Positions 1-8,799 of a stretch of 64,000 nt of DNA are shown here, piece after piece. Numbering within the stretch: position 1 is the stretch's first letter; every line of letters starts with the position of its first letter. The position numbers and the translations under genes are program-made. The notes under the pieces are model-generated. The model worked only from the letters and a program-made list of their open reading frames with translations, did not search any database and was not told the origin of the DNA. The stretch is from JAJDFU01 sp964640855 (GTDB lineage Bacteria > Bacteroidota > Bacteroidia > Chitinophagales > Saprospiraceae). The stretch is from the NCBI GenBank assembly GCA_964640855.1, contig CAZXIX010000010.1, forward strand, positions 1 through 64,000. Direction: 5' to 3'.

Positions 1-116
1 GTTTTCAATGAACTTGTTGCCACGTTCAGTGGCGATAATTTCTTAATGGTACCTGGAGGGTGCTGAATAGTTACGATTCTAGTTGCTTTTCCTTACACAC
101 TTCTTTAAAGAACATC

Positions 117-989
117 ATGAAAAAGATCCTGATTACCGGTTGCAGTACCGGATTTGGTTTTATGGCCGCCAAGCATTTGGCTGGAAAAGGACATCACGTT
201 TTCGCAACGATGCGTAATGTTTCCGGGAAAAATGCAGAACCCGCCAGCGCACTAAGCACCTATGCGAAAGAAAACGATCTCCAGATCGAGGTACTCGATC
301 TGGATGTGACCAGCGATGAAAGTGTGACTGCTGCCGCAGCCCAGGCGGGCACCGTGGATGTCTTGATCAACAATGCCGGCACGGGGTACGGCGGTCCCAT
401 GGAGGCCTTCTCTTCCCGGCAAGTCCTGGACCAATTGGACCTCAACATCGTAGGTACGGTCCGTACTTCCAAAGCTGTCCTCCCCGGCATGCGGAAACAA
501 GGCGAGGGCCTCATCATACAGGTTAGCTCCACAGCCGGTCGTGCAGCTTTTCCTGGTTTTGGGGTTTACCATGCCAGCAAATGGGGACTGGAAGGTATGA
601 GCGAAGCATTGCGCTACGAGCTGGCCCCTCTTGGAATCGACGTTGTCATCGTTGAACCAGGCCCGTTCGCCACCAATTTCTTTAGCAATTTAGTTCCCTC
701 CGACAGTGAAGAAATTGCTTCCGCCTATGCCCATGTCGGGGAATTCGGACAGGGGTTCGAAGCCAATGTCAAAGGCCTTTTTGAAGATCCAAATGCTCCT
801 ACAGACCCCATGGTCATCGTCAAGATCTTTGAGAACCTCATCAACATGGCTCCCGGAACCCGCCCTCTGAGAACGATAGGAGGTCTTGATTTTGGATTTC
901 AGGCCCTTAATGATGCTGTGGAGCCGATACGGAAACAAGGATTGGTCAATATGGGGATTGCCGATTGGGATGGCCCCATCGGGAAATAA
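117..989 (+). CDS. Short-chain dehydrogenase/reductase (SDR)
   Basis: Classical SDR of 290 residues, probably a cytoplasmic NAD(P)-dependent oxidoreductase of unknown substrate. The cofactor motif TGCSTGFG is at residues 7-14, NNAG at 85-88, and the catalytic Ser138, Tyr151 and Lys155 are present (YHASK at 151-155). The ATG at 117 is chosen over an in-frame start at 60 because MKKILITG is the normal beginning of this fold and the upstream residues look non-coding. The first 12 codons and the 30 bp before them are repeated in the remnant at 7429-7497. Family assignment is firm; substrate cannot be read from the sequence. Confidence 0.93.
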   Translation: MKKILITGCSTGFGFMAAKHLAGKGHHVFATMRNVSGKNAEPASALSTYAKENDLQIEVLDLDVTSDESVTAAAAQAGTVDVLINNAGTGYGGPMEAFSSRQVLDQLDLNIVGTVRTSKAVLPGMRKQGEGLIIQVSSTAGRAAFPGFGVYHASKWGLEGMSEALRYELAPLGIDVVIVEPGPFATNFFSNLVPSDSEEIASAYAHVGEFGQGFEANVKGLFEDPNAPTDPMVIVKIFENLINMAPGTRPLRTIGGLDFGFQALNDAVEPIRKQGLVNMGIADWDGPIGK

Positions 990-1185
990 GTCGCCACAAA
1001 TGGATCGGATACCCTTTTGCTGGTCAAAAAGGACATCCGCACAGGTACTCTTTTCAAATTCTGGAATGCCCGGACTCCATATCTGTCGATGATAGTAACA
1101 GGAAATCAGGAATCCTTTTCCTGGGTTCCATTCCCATTACACAGGTATGCGGTCCGGGTTTCTTTCCCTGTCATTTGGCTTTTGG

Positions 1186-2451
1186 TCATGCCGATAGCAT
1201 ACCCTGCAGCGCCTCCACGCATCTTCCCACTTCTTCTTCGGTGTTGTAGTGGCTCAGGCTCAGCCGCAGGACTCCATCGTTGAGGTCGGGTACACCCATG
1301 GCTTTCAGCAGGCGATAGGCATAGAAGTGGCCGTTTTTGGCGGCAATGTCTTTTTCATCCAAGCCCTTCACCAGGTCGGCGGAGGAAATTCGCTCCGACC
1401 GAAACGCCAGATTCGCCTCCCGGCCGGGCATATGGTCGCGCCCGAAAATGCGTACGGGCATCTCGCGTAAAGCGTCCAGCAGGGGACTGCAGATCCGGAT
1501 TTCGTGTTCGTTCATCAGGTGGGAGACCCGGCGTGCTTTTTCATGCAGCGGAAGATCCCGCGAGTCGAAATGATGATCGTGCAGGGCGGAAAAATAATCC
1601 CCGATCCCAGCCAGAGCCGCTATTGAGGCATGATCCGGACCGGCCGAATCGAGCCGTTTCCAGCGATAGCCCTCATTGAAAAAATGACATTGGGGCCGAA
1701 GTTCGTCCAGAAAATCATTGCGGACAACCAGGGCGCTCAGGTGGGTGCCGTAGGTCTTGTAGGTGCTGAAAACGTAGGCATCGGCAGGGAAATCGTCCAG
1801 ATTGGGCCACTCGTGCGGTGCGAAAGAGACGCCATCGACAACCAACCGTACATCGAACGGTCGGATCATCTCCGCTATTTTTCCAATCGGATTCAGGGTG
1901 CCGATGATGTTGGAGCTGTGGGTCACACACAAGAGGGCCGTATTTTTAGTCAACAGGCCGTCCAGCTTCTCCAGCGGCAACTCTCCGCTGTCGGGATCGA
2001 CTTCCCACATACGCAGAGTGGCCCCGGTCAGCTGGCAGATGCGTTCCCAGCCCCCGATGTGGGACTCGTGATCCTGTTCGCTGACGATCACCTCTTGTCC
2101 GGCACCCAGCAGCGGGGCGCAAGCGAGAGCCAGCGTATTGAAATTCTGGGTCGCCGAAGCACCGATCGTGAGCTCATCGATGGAGACGTTCAGCAGGTCC
2201 GCCAGGGTTTGTCGCCCCAGGTCCATGGCTTCGCCGGCTTTTCGGGCCAGAGGGTTGGGCCCGTAAGGTTGTACTTTGTAATTTTGGTAGAAGGTTGTAA
2301 GTCTATCAATCACAGAACCAGCTACATAGCTGCCGCCAGCGTTATCGAAAAAGGCTATCCGGCGGCCCGCCTCTGTATCGAAGGCCGGAAATTGGGAGCG
2401 GACGTAATCGATGTCGAGAGGGAGTCCTGGAAATGTGGCTAACTGTTTCAT
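1186..2451 (-). CDS. Class V aminotransferase, cysteine desulfurase-like
   Basis: PLP-dependent fold type I enzyme of 421 residues, full length for the cysteine desulfurase-like group. The PLP Lys is Lys232 in STYKTYGTH. Asp206 in VVDGVSFAPH is the residue expected to contact the pyridine nitrogen, and His128/His131 lie in the SEQDHESH segment. Members of this group are annotated as cysteine desulfurase-like but the true substrate is usually unknown, and there is no Isc/Suf partner nearby. The gene is convergent with the upstream dehydrogenase, with 196 bp between them in which nothing convincing is seen, and divergent from the protease region. Family call is strong; desulfurase activity is inference. 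Confidence 0.9.
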   Translation of the reverse strand: MKQLATFPGLPLDIDYVRSQFPAFDTEAGRRIAFFDNAGGSYVAGSVIDRLTTFYQNYKVQPYGPNPLARKAGEAMDLGRQTLADLLNVSIDELTIGASATQNFNTLALACAPLLGAGQEVIVSEQDHESHIGGWERICQLTGATLRMWEVDPDSGELPLEKLDGLLTKNTALLCVTHSSNIIGTLNPIGKIAEMIRPFDVRLVVDGVSFAPHEWPNLDDFPADAYVFSTYKTYGTHLSALVVRNDFLDELRPQCHFFNEGYRWKRLDSAGPDHASIAALAGIGDYFSALHDHHFDSRDLPLHEKARRVSHLMNEHEIRICSPLLDALREMPVRIFGRDHMPGREANLAFRSERISSADLVKGLDEKDIAAKNGHFYAYRLLKAMGVPDLNDGVLRLSLSHYNTEEEVGRCVEALQGMLSA

Positions 2452-2524
2452 GTATCTAATGTAAGAGAGAAAAGATTTCTTGTTTAAGGCCTACAAGAAG
2501 GCCGCTGGAGGCAGATATTCATCT

Positions 2525-2540
2525 TTCTTTTCGAAAAGAA
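2525..2540. promoter_or_regulatory. 16-bp perfect palindrome in divergent promoter region
   Basis: TTCTTTTCGAAAAGAA is perfectly palindromic and lies 74 bp upstream of the aminotransferase start, in the 336-bp divergent spacer 2452-2787. It could be an operator for a dimeric regulator or part of a hairpin. No regulator gene is adjacent, so the role is inference. Confidence 0.35.
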
Positions 2541-2620
2541 CTTGTTTCTGTGACGTCAATGAATTTATTTTGATATAAGGAAGATGTGGGAAAGGGAAAC
2601 GCCCCGAAATCGAGGTTTTG

Positions 2621-2653
2621 ACTATTCTTACACAAATAAGAACACAGAATAGT
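2621..2653. repeat. Inverted repeat in divergent spacer
   Basis: ACTATTCT at 2621-2628 pairs with AGAATAGT at 2646-2653, with a short inner CTTA/TAAG pairing between them. It lies about 135 bp before the small lipoprotein-like gene at 2788. It may be a regulatory site for the protease pair; no other support. Confidence 0.3.
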
Positions 2654-2787
2654 TCCAAAAAAGGTTGGGTCGAGTTCTCCTTTTCTTGTCCCGGTCTTGG
2701 GGTAGTTTGGAGGTAAGGAATAGAGTAAGAATGGTTTTTATGCCGATTCTGTATCCTGTCAGATAAAAAAAAGGAAAAGCTATCGCT

Positions 2788-3204
2788 GTGATTTTACGCA
2801 TTTATGCCCTATCGTGCCTGGTCATGAGCCTGCTAGCCGGATGGTCCTGTAAAACCCCGCCGGAGACCCTAAGTGAAAAGCCGGCTTCGGTAAAAACGTC
2901 TACACCCCAATATGAAAAGGGAGTGCTCGTATTCCGAATCAGAGATGACTACAAAGGTTCCTTGCCCCAATACGACAAGAATTCTCCTTTCCTGGGGGAA
3001 TACCCTCATCTGGAAGAATTGATAACTACCTATAAGGTCCGGTCCATAGCTCCCATTTCTCCACCCGATGCGGATAGTCAAGCGGGAAAGCTTTATAAGA
3101 TTCGTTTTGATGAATCCCATTCTGTTGAGGCTTTCCGAAAAGCCCTGGAAGAGGTAAAGATTATTGAATACGTGGAGAAAGTGCCTCTCAATACACCTAA
3201 ATAA
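2788..3204 (+). CDS. Stand-alone S8 propeptide-like exported protein
   Basis: Exported protein of 138 residues starting with GTG. The N-terminus is hydrophobic, with Cys21 as a possible but poor lipobox (GWSC). The body resembles the propeptide region of the subtilase encoded 12 bp downstream. GVLVFRI near residue 45 parallels GVVYFQL there, and YKIRFDESHSVEAF with a following EYVEKVP parallels YRLEFDDHAQVSGI with AFAERAP. S8 propeptides are folding chaperones and inhibitors of their protease. A separately encoded copy could therefore be an I9-like inhibitor or chaperone for the neighbour, but this function is inference. An ATG at 2824 is an alternative start that would shorten the signal. 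Confidence 0.75.
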   Translation: MILRIYALSCLVMSLLAGWSCKTPPETLSEKPASVKTSTPQYEKGVLVFRIRDDYKGSLPQYDKNSPFLGEYPHLEELITTYKVRSIAPISPPDADSQAGKLYKIRFDESHSVEAFRKALEEVKIIEYVEKVPLNTPK

Positions 3205-3216
3205 CCTAAGTATACG

Positions 3217-6200
3217 ATGAGAAATCTACTCTTACTGGTATTAATCAGTCTTTGTGTCCCGTTCTCACAAAGCCTGTACGCCCAGGAAAAAGATCCCAGG
3301 TATTGGGACGGGGTGGTTTACTTTCAGCTCAAGCCAGAATTAAACCTCCGCCTACAGTCCTACAATCGGGAAAATAATAACGGAAGGGCACTTGGCAGAG
3401 CCTACGAGGAATTCCCCGAAGTTCTTTCTGTACTGGAAAACCATCAGGTAAAATCTCTGGACGTTGCCTTCAAGTCCCTTTCGACTCCTTCGGTAAGGAA
3501 CATCTATCGTTTGGAGTTCGACGATCACGCCCAGGTTTCCGGGATATTGCAGACGCTCAAAAAGAGTACACGAATAGCTTTTGCCGAAAGAGCGCCCAAA
3601 AATTATAGAGCAGCTCTGCCCAATGATCCTGAACTTGGAAAGTTGTGGTTTTTAGAGACCATTGAGGCAGAAGGCGGCTGGGACCTGGCCGTGCCGAAAA
3701 AAGAGGTTGTGGTAGCGGTGGTCGATGATGCCGTTTCTATCGAACATGAAGATCTGGAGGGAAATCTCTGGCGCAATACTGCTGAGCTAAACGGAACCCA
3801 GGGGATAGATGATGATGGCAACGGGTATGTCGATGATTTTTTTGGCTGGGATGGGGCCGAAACCGACAACAACCCCAACCCGCCCTCCAATGCGAACGAC
3901 CAATATTTCATGCACGGCACACACGTAGCTGGGACGGTTGGGGCGGTCACCAATAATGGCAGGGGTATAGCAGCCCTATCTTACAACACCGCCAAAATAA
4001 TGTCCTGCAAGGGCGGCCGGGATTCTGATGGGGCGTTGACCGGCATATGGGAAGCTTTCGCTTATGCCGTGGCAAACAATCCGGATATCATCAATAATTC
4101 CTGGGGTAGGAGTGTGAGTCAGGATGGAACTCCGCCGGCTCCGTTGGCCCAATTTGAAAGAGCTCTGTTGGACGAGGCTTTTCAAAAGGGGATCATCGTG
4201 CTGTTCGCGGCAATGAATGAGAATGTAAATATCTCTTGGCCAGCTGCTTACGAAAGGGTTATCGGTGTAGCTGCCACCGGAAATCTCAACACAGGGATTC
4301 GCGATGAAAAGGCTTCGTATTCCAATTTTGGTTCCTGGGTAGACATTTCCGCGCCAGGATCCCAGGTATTTAGCCTTTCTCCCGGCCCCAGCCGCTATGT
4401 CAATCTAAACGGGACCTCAATGGCGACACCCAACACCGCCAGCCTTGTAGCGCTTATGATGTCGCATGCCCCGGACTTGAATGCCAATCAAATTGTGAAC
4501 TGCCTGTTATCCTCTTCAGACAACATCGACGCGCAAAATTCTAACTTCATTGGTTTGCTGGGCAGGGGAAGGATCAATGTTCGGAAGGCAATAGAGTGTG
4601 TTTCAAACACGGATAATACAAGCTGTGGTGTTCCTGCCAACCTTTTGGTTTCCAATATTACCAACACCGAGGCCAGGCTAAATTGGAATGCCGTGAATGG
4701 GGCTACGGGTTACAACGTGGAGATCAGGGCAGTGGGAAATCCCAACTGGTTTTCTTTCCAGGAAAACCCTTTCCCAAATAACCTCGTCAATGCGTTTGGA
4801 TTAGTTGAGGGGACGGAATATGAATTCAGGGTGCAAACGGTCTGCAACCAATCGGTCAGTACCTTTTCCAATCCCTTTACTTTCCGGACCACTGGTGGCG
4901 ATAACCCCGTAGGAAATGCCTGTGTGTCCTACAACGATCTGTATACCAACTTCAGTGATGGGGGAAATTGTAATAACAACCCGATCGTAGGCGATTTTCA
5001 GGTCTGGACCAATGAAGCTTACCGGATCAACAACTGTGTACCTGGACAAACCTATACGTTCTCCATTTGTAACGGATATGATCCCAATACCTGGAAGGCC
5101 AGGCTCACGGCGGCTTTGCTCGATGAAAACGATGCCCCAACGGATGTGCTGGCTACCATAGAGGGGTGTGAGTTGTCTTTTACCATCCCTGCAAGTTTCC
5201 AAAATCCGGTCAATGCAGTGGTTGTAGTTGCCGATGCGGAAGACTGTGGAGGTGCCACCCGTCAACTCAACAATGGAGTTCCAGCTTTATCCTGTCAGGC
5301 ATCGCTCAGCCCTTGCCTTTCCTTCAATGCGTTTTATGATACCTTCCTCGATGGAGGCAATTGCAACAACAACCCGATTGTAGCTAATTTTCAGGTTTGG
5401 ACCAATGAAGCTTACCGAATTGATGCCTGTGTTCCCGGACAGACTTACACCTTTTCTTTCTGCGACGGATACAATTCCAACACCTGGAGAGCCCAAATTT
5501 CGGCTGCACTAATAGAAAGCAACAATACCCTTTCAGATATTCTGGCTACAGCGGAGGGTTGTGAACTGTCTTTTACCGTCCCCACCGATTTTCAGAGCCC
5601 TGTCAGTGTCATGGTGGTCGTCTCGGATGCTACAGATTGTGGAGGCCAAACCCAGGAAATTAACAATGGAACTCCTTCTCTTTCCTGCCAGGGAGGTGGA
5701 GGCTTGTGCTCAATTCCCGCTGAGCTGGGGGCGGAAGACATTGCTAATAACCAGGCCTTTATCGTCTGGGATTCTGTGCCGGGTAGCGATTCCTATACCA
5801 TTCAAGCACGACCAACCGGAACACAGGAATGGACTGAAGCGATTGGATTCACAGGTACGAGAACCAGGTATTCAAATCTGTTGCCTTGTACGGAATACGA
5901 ATTCAGGGTGAGGGCCCAGTGTGGAAGCGATTTTAGTGAATTCAGTGACCCTTTCCGGTTTTTGACCACGGGATGCGAGGCCACCTGTCCGAGCCCGACC
6001 AATGTTTCGGCAATTCCCAACGGCCCAACGGCCACCATTGCCTGGACGGGAAGCGATTCTCTGACGGAATACATCGTCAATTACAGGCACAAAGCAGCTG
6101 TCACCTGGCTTTCCCGCTCTACCTCTAATACTTCCCTCCTGCTGGACAGCCTCACCAATTGCCTGACCTACGAGTATCAGGTGATCGGTTTGTGTCCTTC

Positions 6201-7254
6201 CGGGCAGGAAGCCTTTAGTTCGATTGATACCTTTAATGTTGAGTGCCTGGATTGTTCTCCGCCGGATAGTATAGTGTTTGTGGCCACAACGCCCTTTAAT
6301 ACAAATATTATATGGAATGCCAAGCCGATCGATCTTCGATACATAGTTGGGGCCAAATCTGCCAACAGCCCGACCTGGCAAGAAGCTGAGATCCTCAACA
6401 ATGAGGCTTTTTATTCAGGCCTGGATCCCTGTTCCATGTACGACATTCGGGTGAAGGCCGTTTGCACTTCCGGAGAAAGCGATTTCAGCTCCGTCCGGCA
6501 ATTCACTACAGTAGGATGTACGGGGCCTGTTTATTGTAATTCCCAAGGAGAGAATTCCAGGTTTGAATGGATCGAAAGAATTGAAATAGGGCCCTTAACC
6601 AACCAAAGCGGGGATAATTTCGGCTATCAATTATTCGAGGAAATTGCCATTCCTTCCTTCGAACTAGGGGAGGAATTCAACCTTTCTCTCACGCCCGGAT
6701 TTTTAGACGAAATTTATGATGAATACTGGCGAGTCTGGATTGACTTAAACCAGGATGGTGATTTCAATGATGAAAATGAAGACATTTTCCAATCACAGAA
6801 TCCTACTTCAGATCCTATTGTGGGGTCGTTTACCCTGCCCGCCGACGGGCCAACCGGACAAACGACCATGCGGGTGGCTATGAAATATTTTGATCCCGCT
6901 ACAGATGCAGATCCTCCTCAATCCTGCACCACCTTCGAATTTGGTGAGGTGGAGGATTACCGGATCAATCTGCTCCCAGCCATTGCCACGAACACTCAAG
7001 AGATAGAGGAAGAAGGGGAAAGGATTAAGGTATTTCCCAATCCGTTCAGGAATCAGCTACGTATAGAGGGCTTATTACCTGATCATCAATTGCGGGTCCT
7101 GGATGTTACAGGTAAGATAGTATTCCAACTTTCGGAGGCGAATGGAGGAAAAGATACTTTTCTGAACCTGGAGAACCTGGAAAGCGGAATGTATTTCCTT
7201 GAAGTGATTTCGAATGAATTTCAAATCACGAGAAAGAAGGTCATCAAGTATTAG
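3217..7254 (+). CDS. Secreted subtilase (S8) with Fn3, GEVED and T9SS sorting domains
   Basis: Large extracellular serine protease of 1345 residues. Order: signal peptide (1-22), propeptide-like region (30-127), S8 catalytic domain (about 135-455), Fn3 (470-560), two tandem copies of a roughly 128-residue Cys-containing module (567-694 and 699-826), three more Fn3 domains (830-1100), a GEVED domain (about 1105-1250, EFGEVEDY) and a T9SS type A sorting domain starting KVFPNPFRN. The triad is Asp170 (VVDDAV), His233 (HGTHVAG) and Ser401 (NGTSMATP). The Asn of FAAMNEN is the oxyanion residue. It should be exported by Sec and anchored or released by the type IX system. It sits 12 bp behind the propeptide-like gene and ends in a strong terminator, so the two genes form one unit. 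Confidence 0.95.
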   Translation: MRNLLLLVLISLCVPFSQSLYAQEKDPRYWDGVVYFQLKPELNLRLQSYNRENNNGRALGRAYEEFPEVLSVLENHQVKSLDVAFKSLSTPSVRNIYRLEFDDHAQVSGILQTLKKSTRIAFAERAPKNYRAALPNDPELGKLWFLETIEAEGGWDLAVPKKEVVVAVVDDAVSIEHEDLEGNLWRNTAELNGTQGIDDDGNGYVDDFFGWDGAETDNNPNPPSNANDQYFMHGTHVAGTVGAVTNNGRGIAALSYNTAKIMSCKGGRDSDGALTGIWEAFAYAVANNPDIINNSWGRSVSQDGTPPAPLAQFERALLDEAFQKGIIVLFAAMNENVNISWPAAYERVIGVAATGNLNTGIRDEKASYSNFGSWVDISAPGSQVFSLSPGPSRYVNLNGTSMATPNTASLVALMMSHAPDLNANQIVNCLLSSSDNIDAQNSNFIGLLGRGRINVRKAIECVSNTDNTSCGVPANLLVSNITNTEARLNWNAVNGATGYNVEIRAVGNPNWFSFQENPFPNNLVNAFGLVEGTEYEFRVQTVCNQSVSTFSNPFTFRTTGGDNPVGNACVSYNDLYTNFSDGGNCNNNPIVGDFQVWTNEAYRINNCVPGQTYTFSICNGYDPNTWKARLTAALLDENDAPTDVLATIEGCELSFTIPASFQNPVNAVVVVADAEDCGGATRQLNNGVPALSCQASLSPCLSFNAFYDTFLDGGNCNNNPIVANFQVWTNEAYRIDACVPGQTYTFSFCDGYNSNTWRAQISAALIESNNTLSDILATAEGCELSFTVPTDFQSPVSVMVVVSDATDCGGQTQEINNGTPSLSCQGGGGLCSIPAELGAEDIANNQAFIVWDSVPGSDSYTIQARPTGTQEWTEAIGFTGTRTRYSNLLPCTEYEFRVRAQCGSDFSEFSDPFRFLTTGCEATCPSPTNVSAIPNGPTATIAWTGSDSLTEYIVNYRHKAAVTWLSRSTSNTSLLLDSLTNCLTYEYQVIGLCPSGQEAFSSIDTFNVECLDCSPPDSIVFVATTPFNTNIIWNAKPIDLRYIVGAKSANSPTWQEAEILNNEAFYSGLDPCSMYDIRVKAVCTSGESDFSSVRQFTTVGCTGPVYCNSQGENSRFEWIERIEIGPLTNQSGDNFGYQLFEEIAIPSFELGEEFNLSLTPGFLDEIYDEYWRVWIDLNQDGDFNDENEDIFQSQNPTSDPIVGSFTLPADGPTGQTTMRVAMKYFDPATDADPPQSCTTFEFGEVEDYRINLLPAIATNTQEIEEEGERIKVFPNPFRNQLRIEGLLPDHQLRVLDVTGKIVFQLSEANGGKDTFLNLENLESGMYFLEVISNEFQITRKKVIKY
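4915..5694 (+). repeat. Tandem duplication of a ~128-residue module within the subtilase
   Basis: The segments 4915-5298 and 5311-5694 encode two copies of the same module. Shared stretches include GGNCNNNPIV, FQVWTNEAYRI, CVPGQTYTFS and EGCELSFT, and the DNA is still clearly similar. Both begin with a conserved Cys and end with SLSCQ or ALSCQ. The pattern suggests a Cys-bonded beta-sandwich; the module family was not recognised. Confidence 0.85.
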
Positions 7255-7311
7255 CCACTCTCCCTTAGTAGGGCGTTTGTAGGCTGAATAGGATATCACC
7301 CAATGGGAGCA

Positions 7312-7346
7312 GGAGAAGGGTGCGAAGTCCCTTCTCCTTTCTTTTT
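7312..7346 (+). terminator. Rho-independent terminator of the subtilase unit
   Basis: GGAGAAGGG at 7312-7320 pairs perfectly with CCCTTCTCC at 7329-7337 around an 8-nt loop, and a T-rich tail (TTTCTTTTT) follows. It lies 57 bp after the subtilase stop codon. Confidence 0.9.
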
Positions 7347-7428
7347 CATCCTTATACCGACAGTACACCCACCAGGGATAGGGTGCCATCAACCGATGGA
7401 AATCTCTGGTTGTGTTGCATCCCAGGTA

Positions 7429-7497
7429 TTTTCCTCACGCACTTCTTTTAAGAACACCATGAAGAAAATTCTGATCACCGGCTGTAGCACCGGATAG
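7429..7497 (+). pseudogene. Remnant of a second short-chain dehydrogenase (first 12 codons only)
   Basis: The 66 bp at 7429-7494 match 87-152, the leader and first 12 codons of the dehydrogenase at 117, with about ten mismatches. Both copies encode MKKILITGCSTG from an ATG (here at 7459), and all differences inside the 12 codons are synonymous. A TAG follows directly and nothing downstream resembles a dehydrogenase; the next gene, on the other strand, begins its 3' end 16 bp later. The synonymous-only divergence means the copy was once a functional paralogue, later cut by a deletion or rearrangement after codon 12. An assembly join is a less likely alternative. Confidence 0.8.
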
Positions 7498-7512
7498 AAG
7501 CCCTTTCCTTTA

Positions 7513-8646
7513 TTAATGGTTCATGTGAATAGGATCAAGGTTCTGTACTTGCCTGACTACTCGATAGGCCGAAAGGACAGCCCCCTCCATATACCCGCTT
7601 CGGACAACTGAGGTCTCAGTGTTGGCAAAAAAGAGTCGGTCGTCGAAATAGGCTTTTTGAAATGCAGCATGACCATTGTTCTGGTGTGGAACCAGAGGCA
7701 GGTATTTTTTATTGCTGGTAAAGGGTTCCTCTCTCCAAACCGTTTCCCGGTAATGTAGAAAATCGGCGGCCTGGGGGCCATAGATATTCGAGAGCTGCTC
7801 GATCACCCTGCTTTTCCGCTTTTCTGCCGGACCGTTTATCATATCGGGACTCATAAAACCGCATAGGGCAAAGCGTTTTTCTTCCGCATCGGTTTGATCG
7901 TAAAACTCAACCACAGGCCCGGTCTGGCTGAAGAGAGTAGCGACCGACCCGTTTTCTTTCCAGAAAGGGGCAGGGTAGGTGAGCGCCACCTTGATGGATT
8001 CTTCCATCCAGGTCTGAGTATTTTGGGCAATGGAAAGGAGGCTATCCGGAAGGGAAGGGGAAAATTCAATTTCGGCGGCCCAAAGTTTGGGTGGGGCAGT
8101 AATGATCACGCGCCGGGCCTCAAAGGTGTCCTTTGAAAAGATACGAACTCCTGTATCGGCAATCTCGATCCGTTTGACGGCTTGCCCGGTCCGGATCGTT
8201 CCTTTCTCCAACCGGTTTGCCAGGACGCGAATTATTCGGCTCGTACCACCGGCAATCCGAAAACTGGGTTCTTGCGGAGGAATAGGGATTCGTTCGATTG
8301 GATCAGGGGGGGCGGGCTGAAAGAAGGCTGCTGAACCGTTGTATTGCTGGAAATAAGGAATATCAAATTCTTTCAACAAACCAAAAAGCTTCACATTATC
8401 GCGCCACATCCAGGTAGCTCCCATTTCTACCGGGGCTTGCCCTGCTTTTTCGAGCGTATGAATCCTGCCCCCAAGACGATCGCTGCCTTCCAGAACCGTA
8501 GTGGGAATACCAGCTTGCTCAAGGCGATAGGCAGCTAATAGACCGGATAAACCGGCTCCGACGACCAAGACTTCCTTCAATGGATTTGGTTTTTGATCTC
8601 CATAATAAAGGCATTTGCCGGAGCAAAGTTTGAAGACTATTGTCAA
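7513..8646 (-). CDS. Flavin-dependent amine oxidase family protein
   Basis: FAD-dependent oxidoreductase of the monoamine oxidase/phytoene desaturase superfamily, 377 residues. The dinucleotide-binding motif VVGAGLSGLLAAYRLEQAG is at about 28-46, followed by GGRIHTLE. The C-terminal FAD-contact segment GYMEGAVLSAYRVV is present. The substrate, an amine or another oxidisable small molecule, is unknown. The start is uncertain: translation could begin at a TTG at 8646 or at an in-frame TTG at 8580 that gives the usual LKEVLVVGAG beginning. No ATG is available, and the protein is short for a MAO. Its 3' end adjoins the dehydrogenase remnant, so a rearrangement boundary lies nearby. Confidence 0.85.
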   Translation of the reverse strand: MTIVFKLCSGKCLYYGDQKPNPLKEVLVVGAGLSGLLAAYRLEQAGIPTTVLEGSDRLGGRIHTLEKAGQAPVEMGATWMWRDNVKLFGLLKEFDIPYFQQYNGSAAFFQPAPPDPIERIPIPPQEPSFRIAGGTSRIIRVLANRLEKGTIRTGQAVKRIEIADTGVRIFSKDTFEARRVIITAPPKLWAAEIEFSPSLPDSLLSIAQNTQTWMEESIKVALTYPAPFWKENGSVATLFSQTGPVVEFYDQTDAEEKRFALCGFMSPDMINGPAEKRKSRVIEQLSNIYGPQAADFLHYRETVWREEPFTSNKKYLPLVPHQNNGHAAFQKAYFDDRLFFANTETSVVRSGYMEGAVLSAYRVVRQVQNLDPIHMNH

Positions 8647-8799
8647 AAGAGGAATGGGGCGTCGCCCGGATACCTTATCCGGCTTTTCCTTTCACCGGAA
8701 ACTCAAGCTTTAGGTGGAGGGGACCATCCAGGCAAGCGAAGGACTGCCTATGGCTACGATCCGGCCGTTGGCGTTTCACTGGAATGAATTCCGGGGGAA

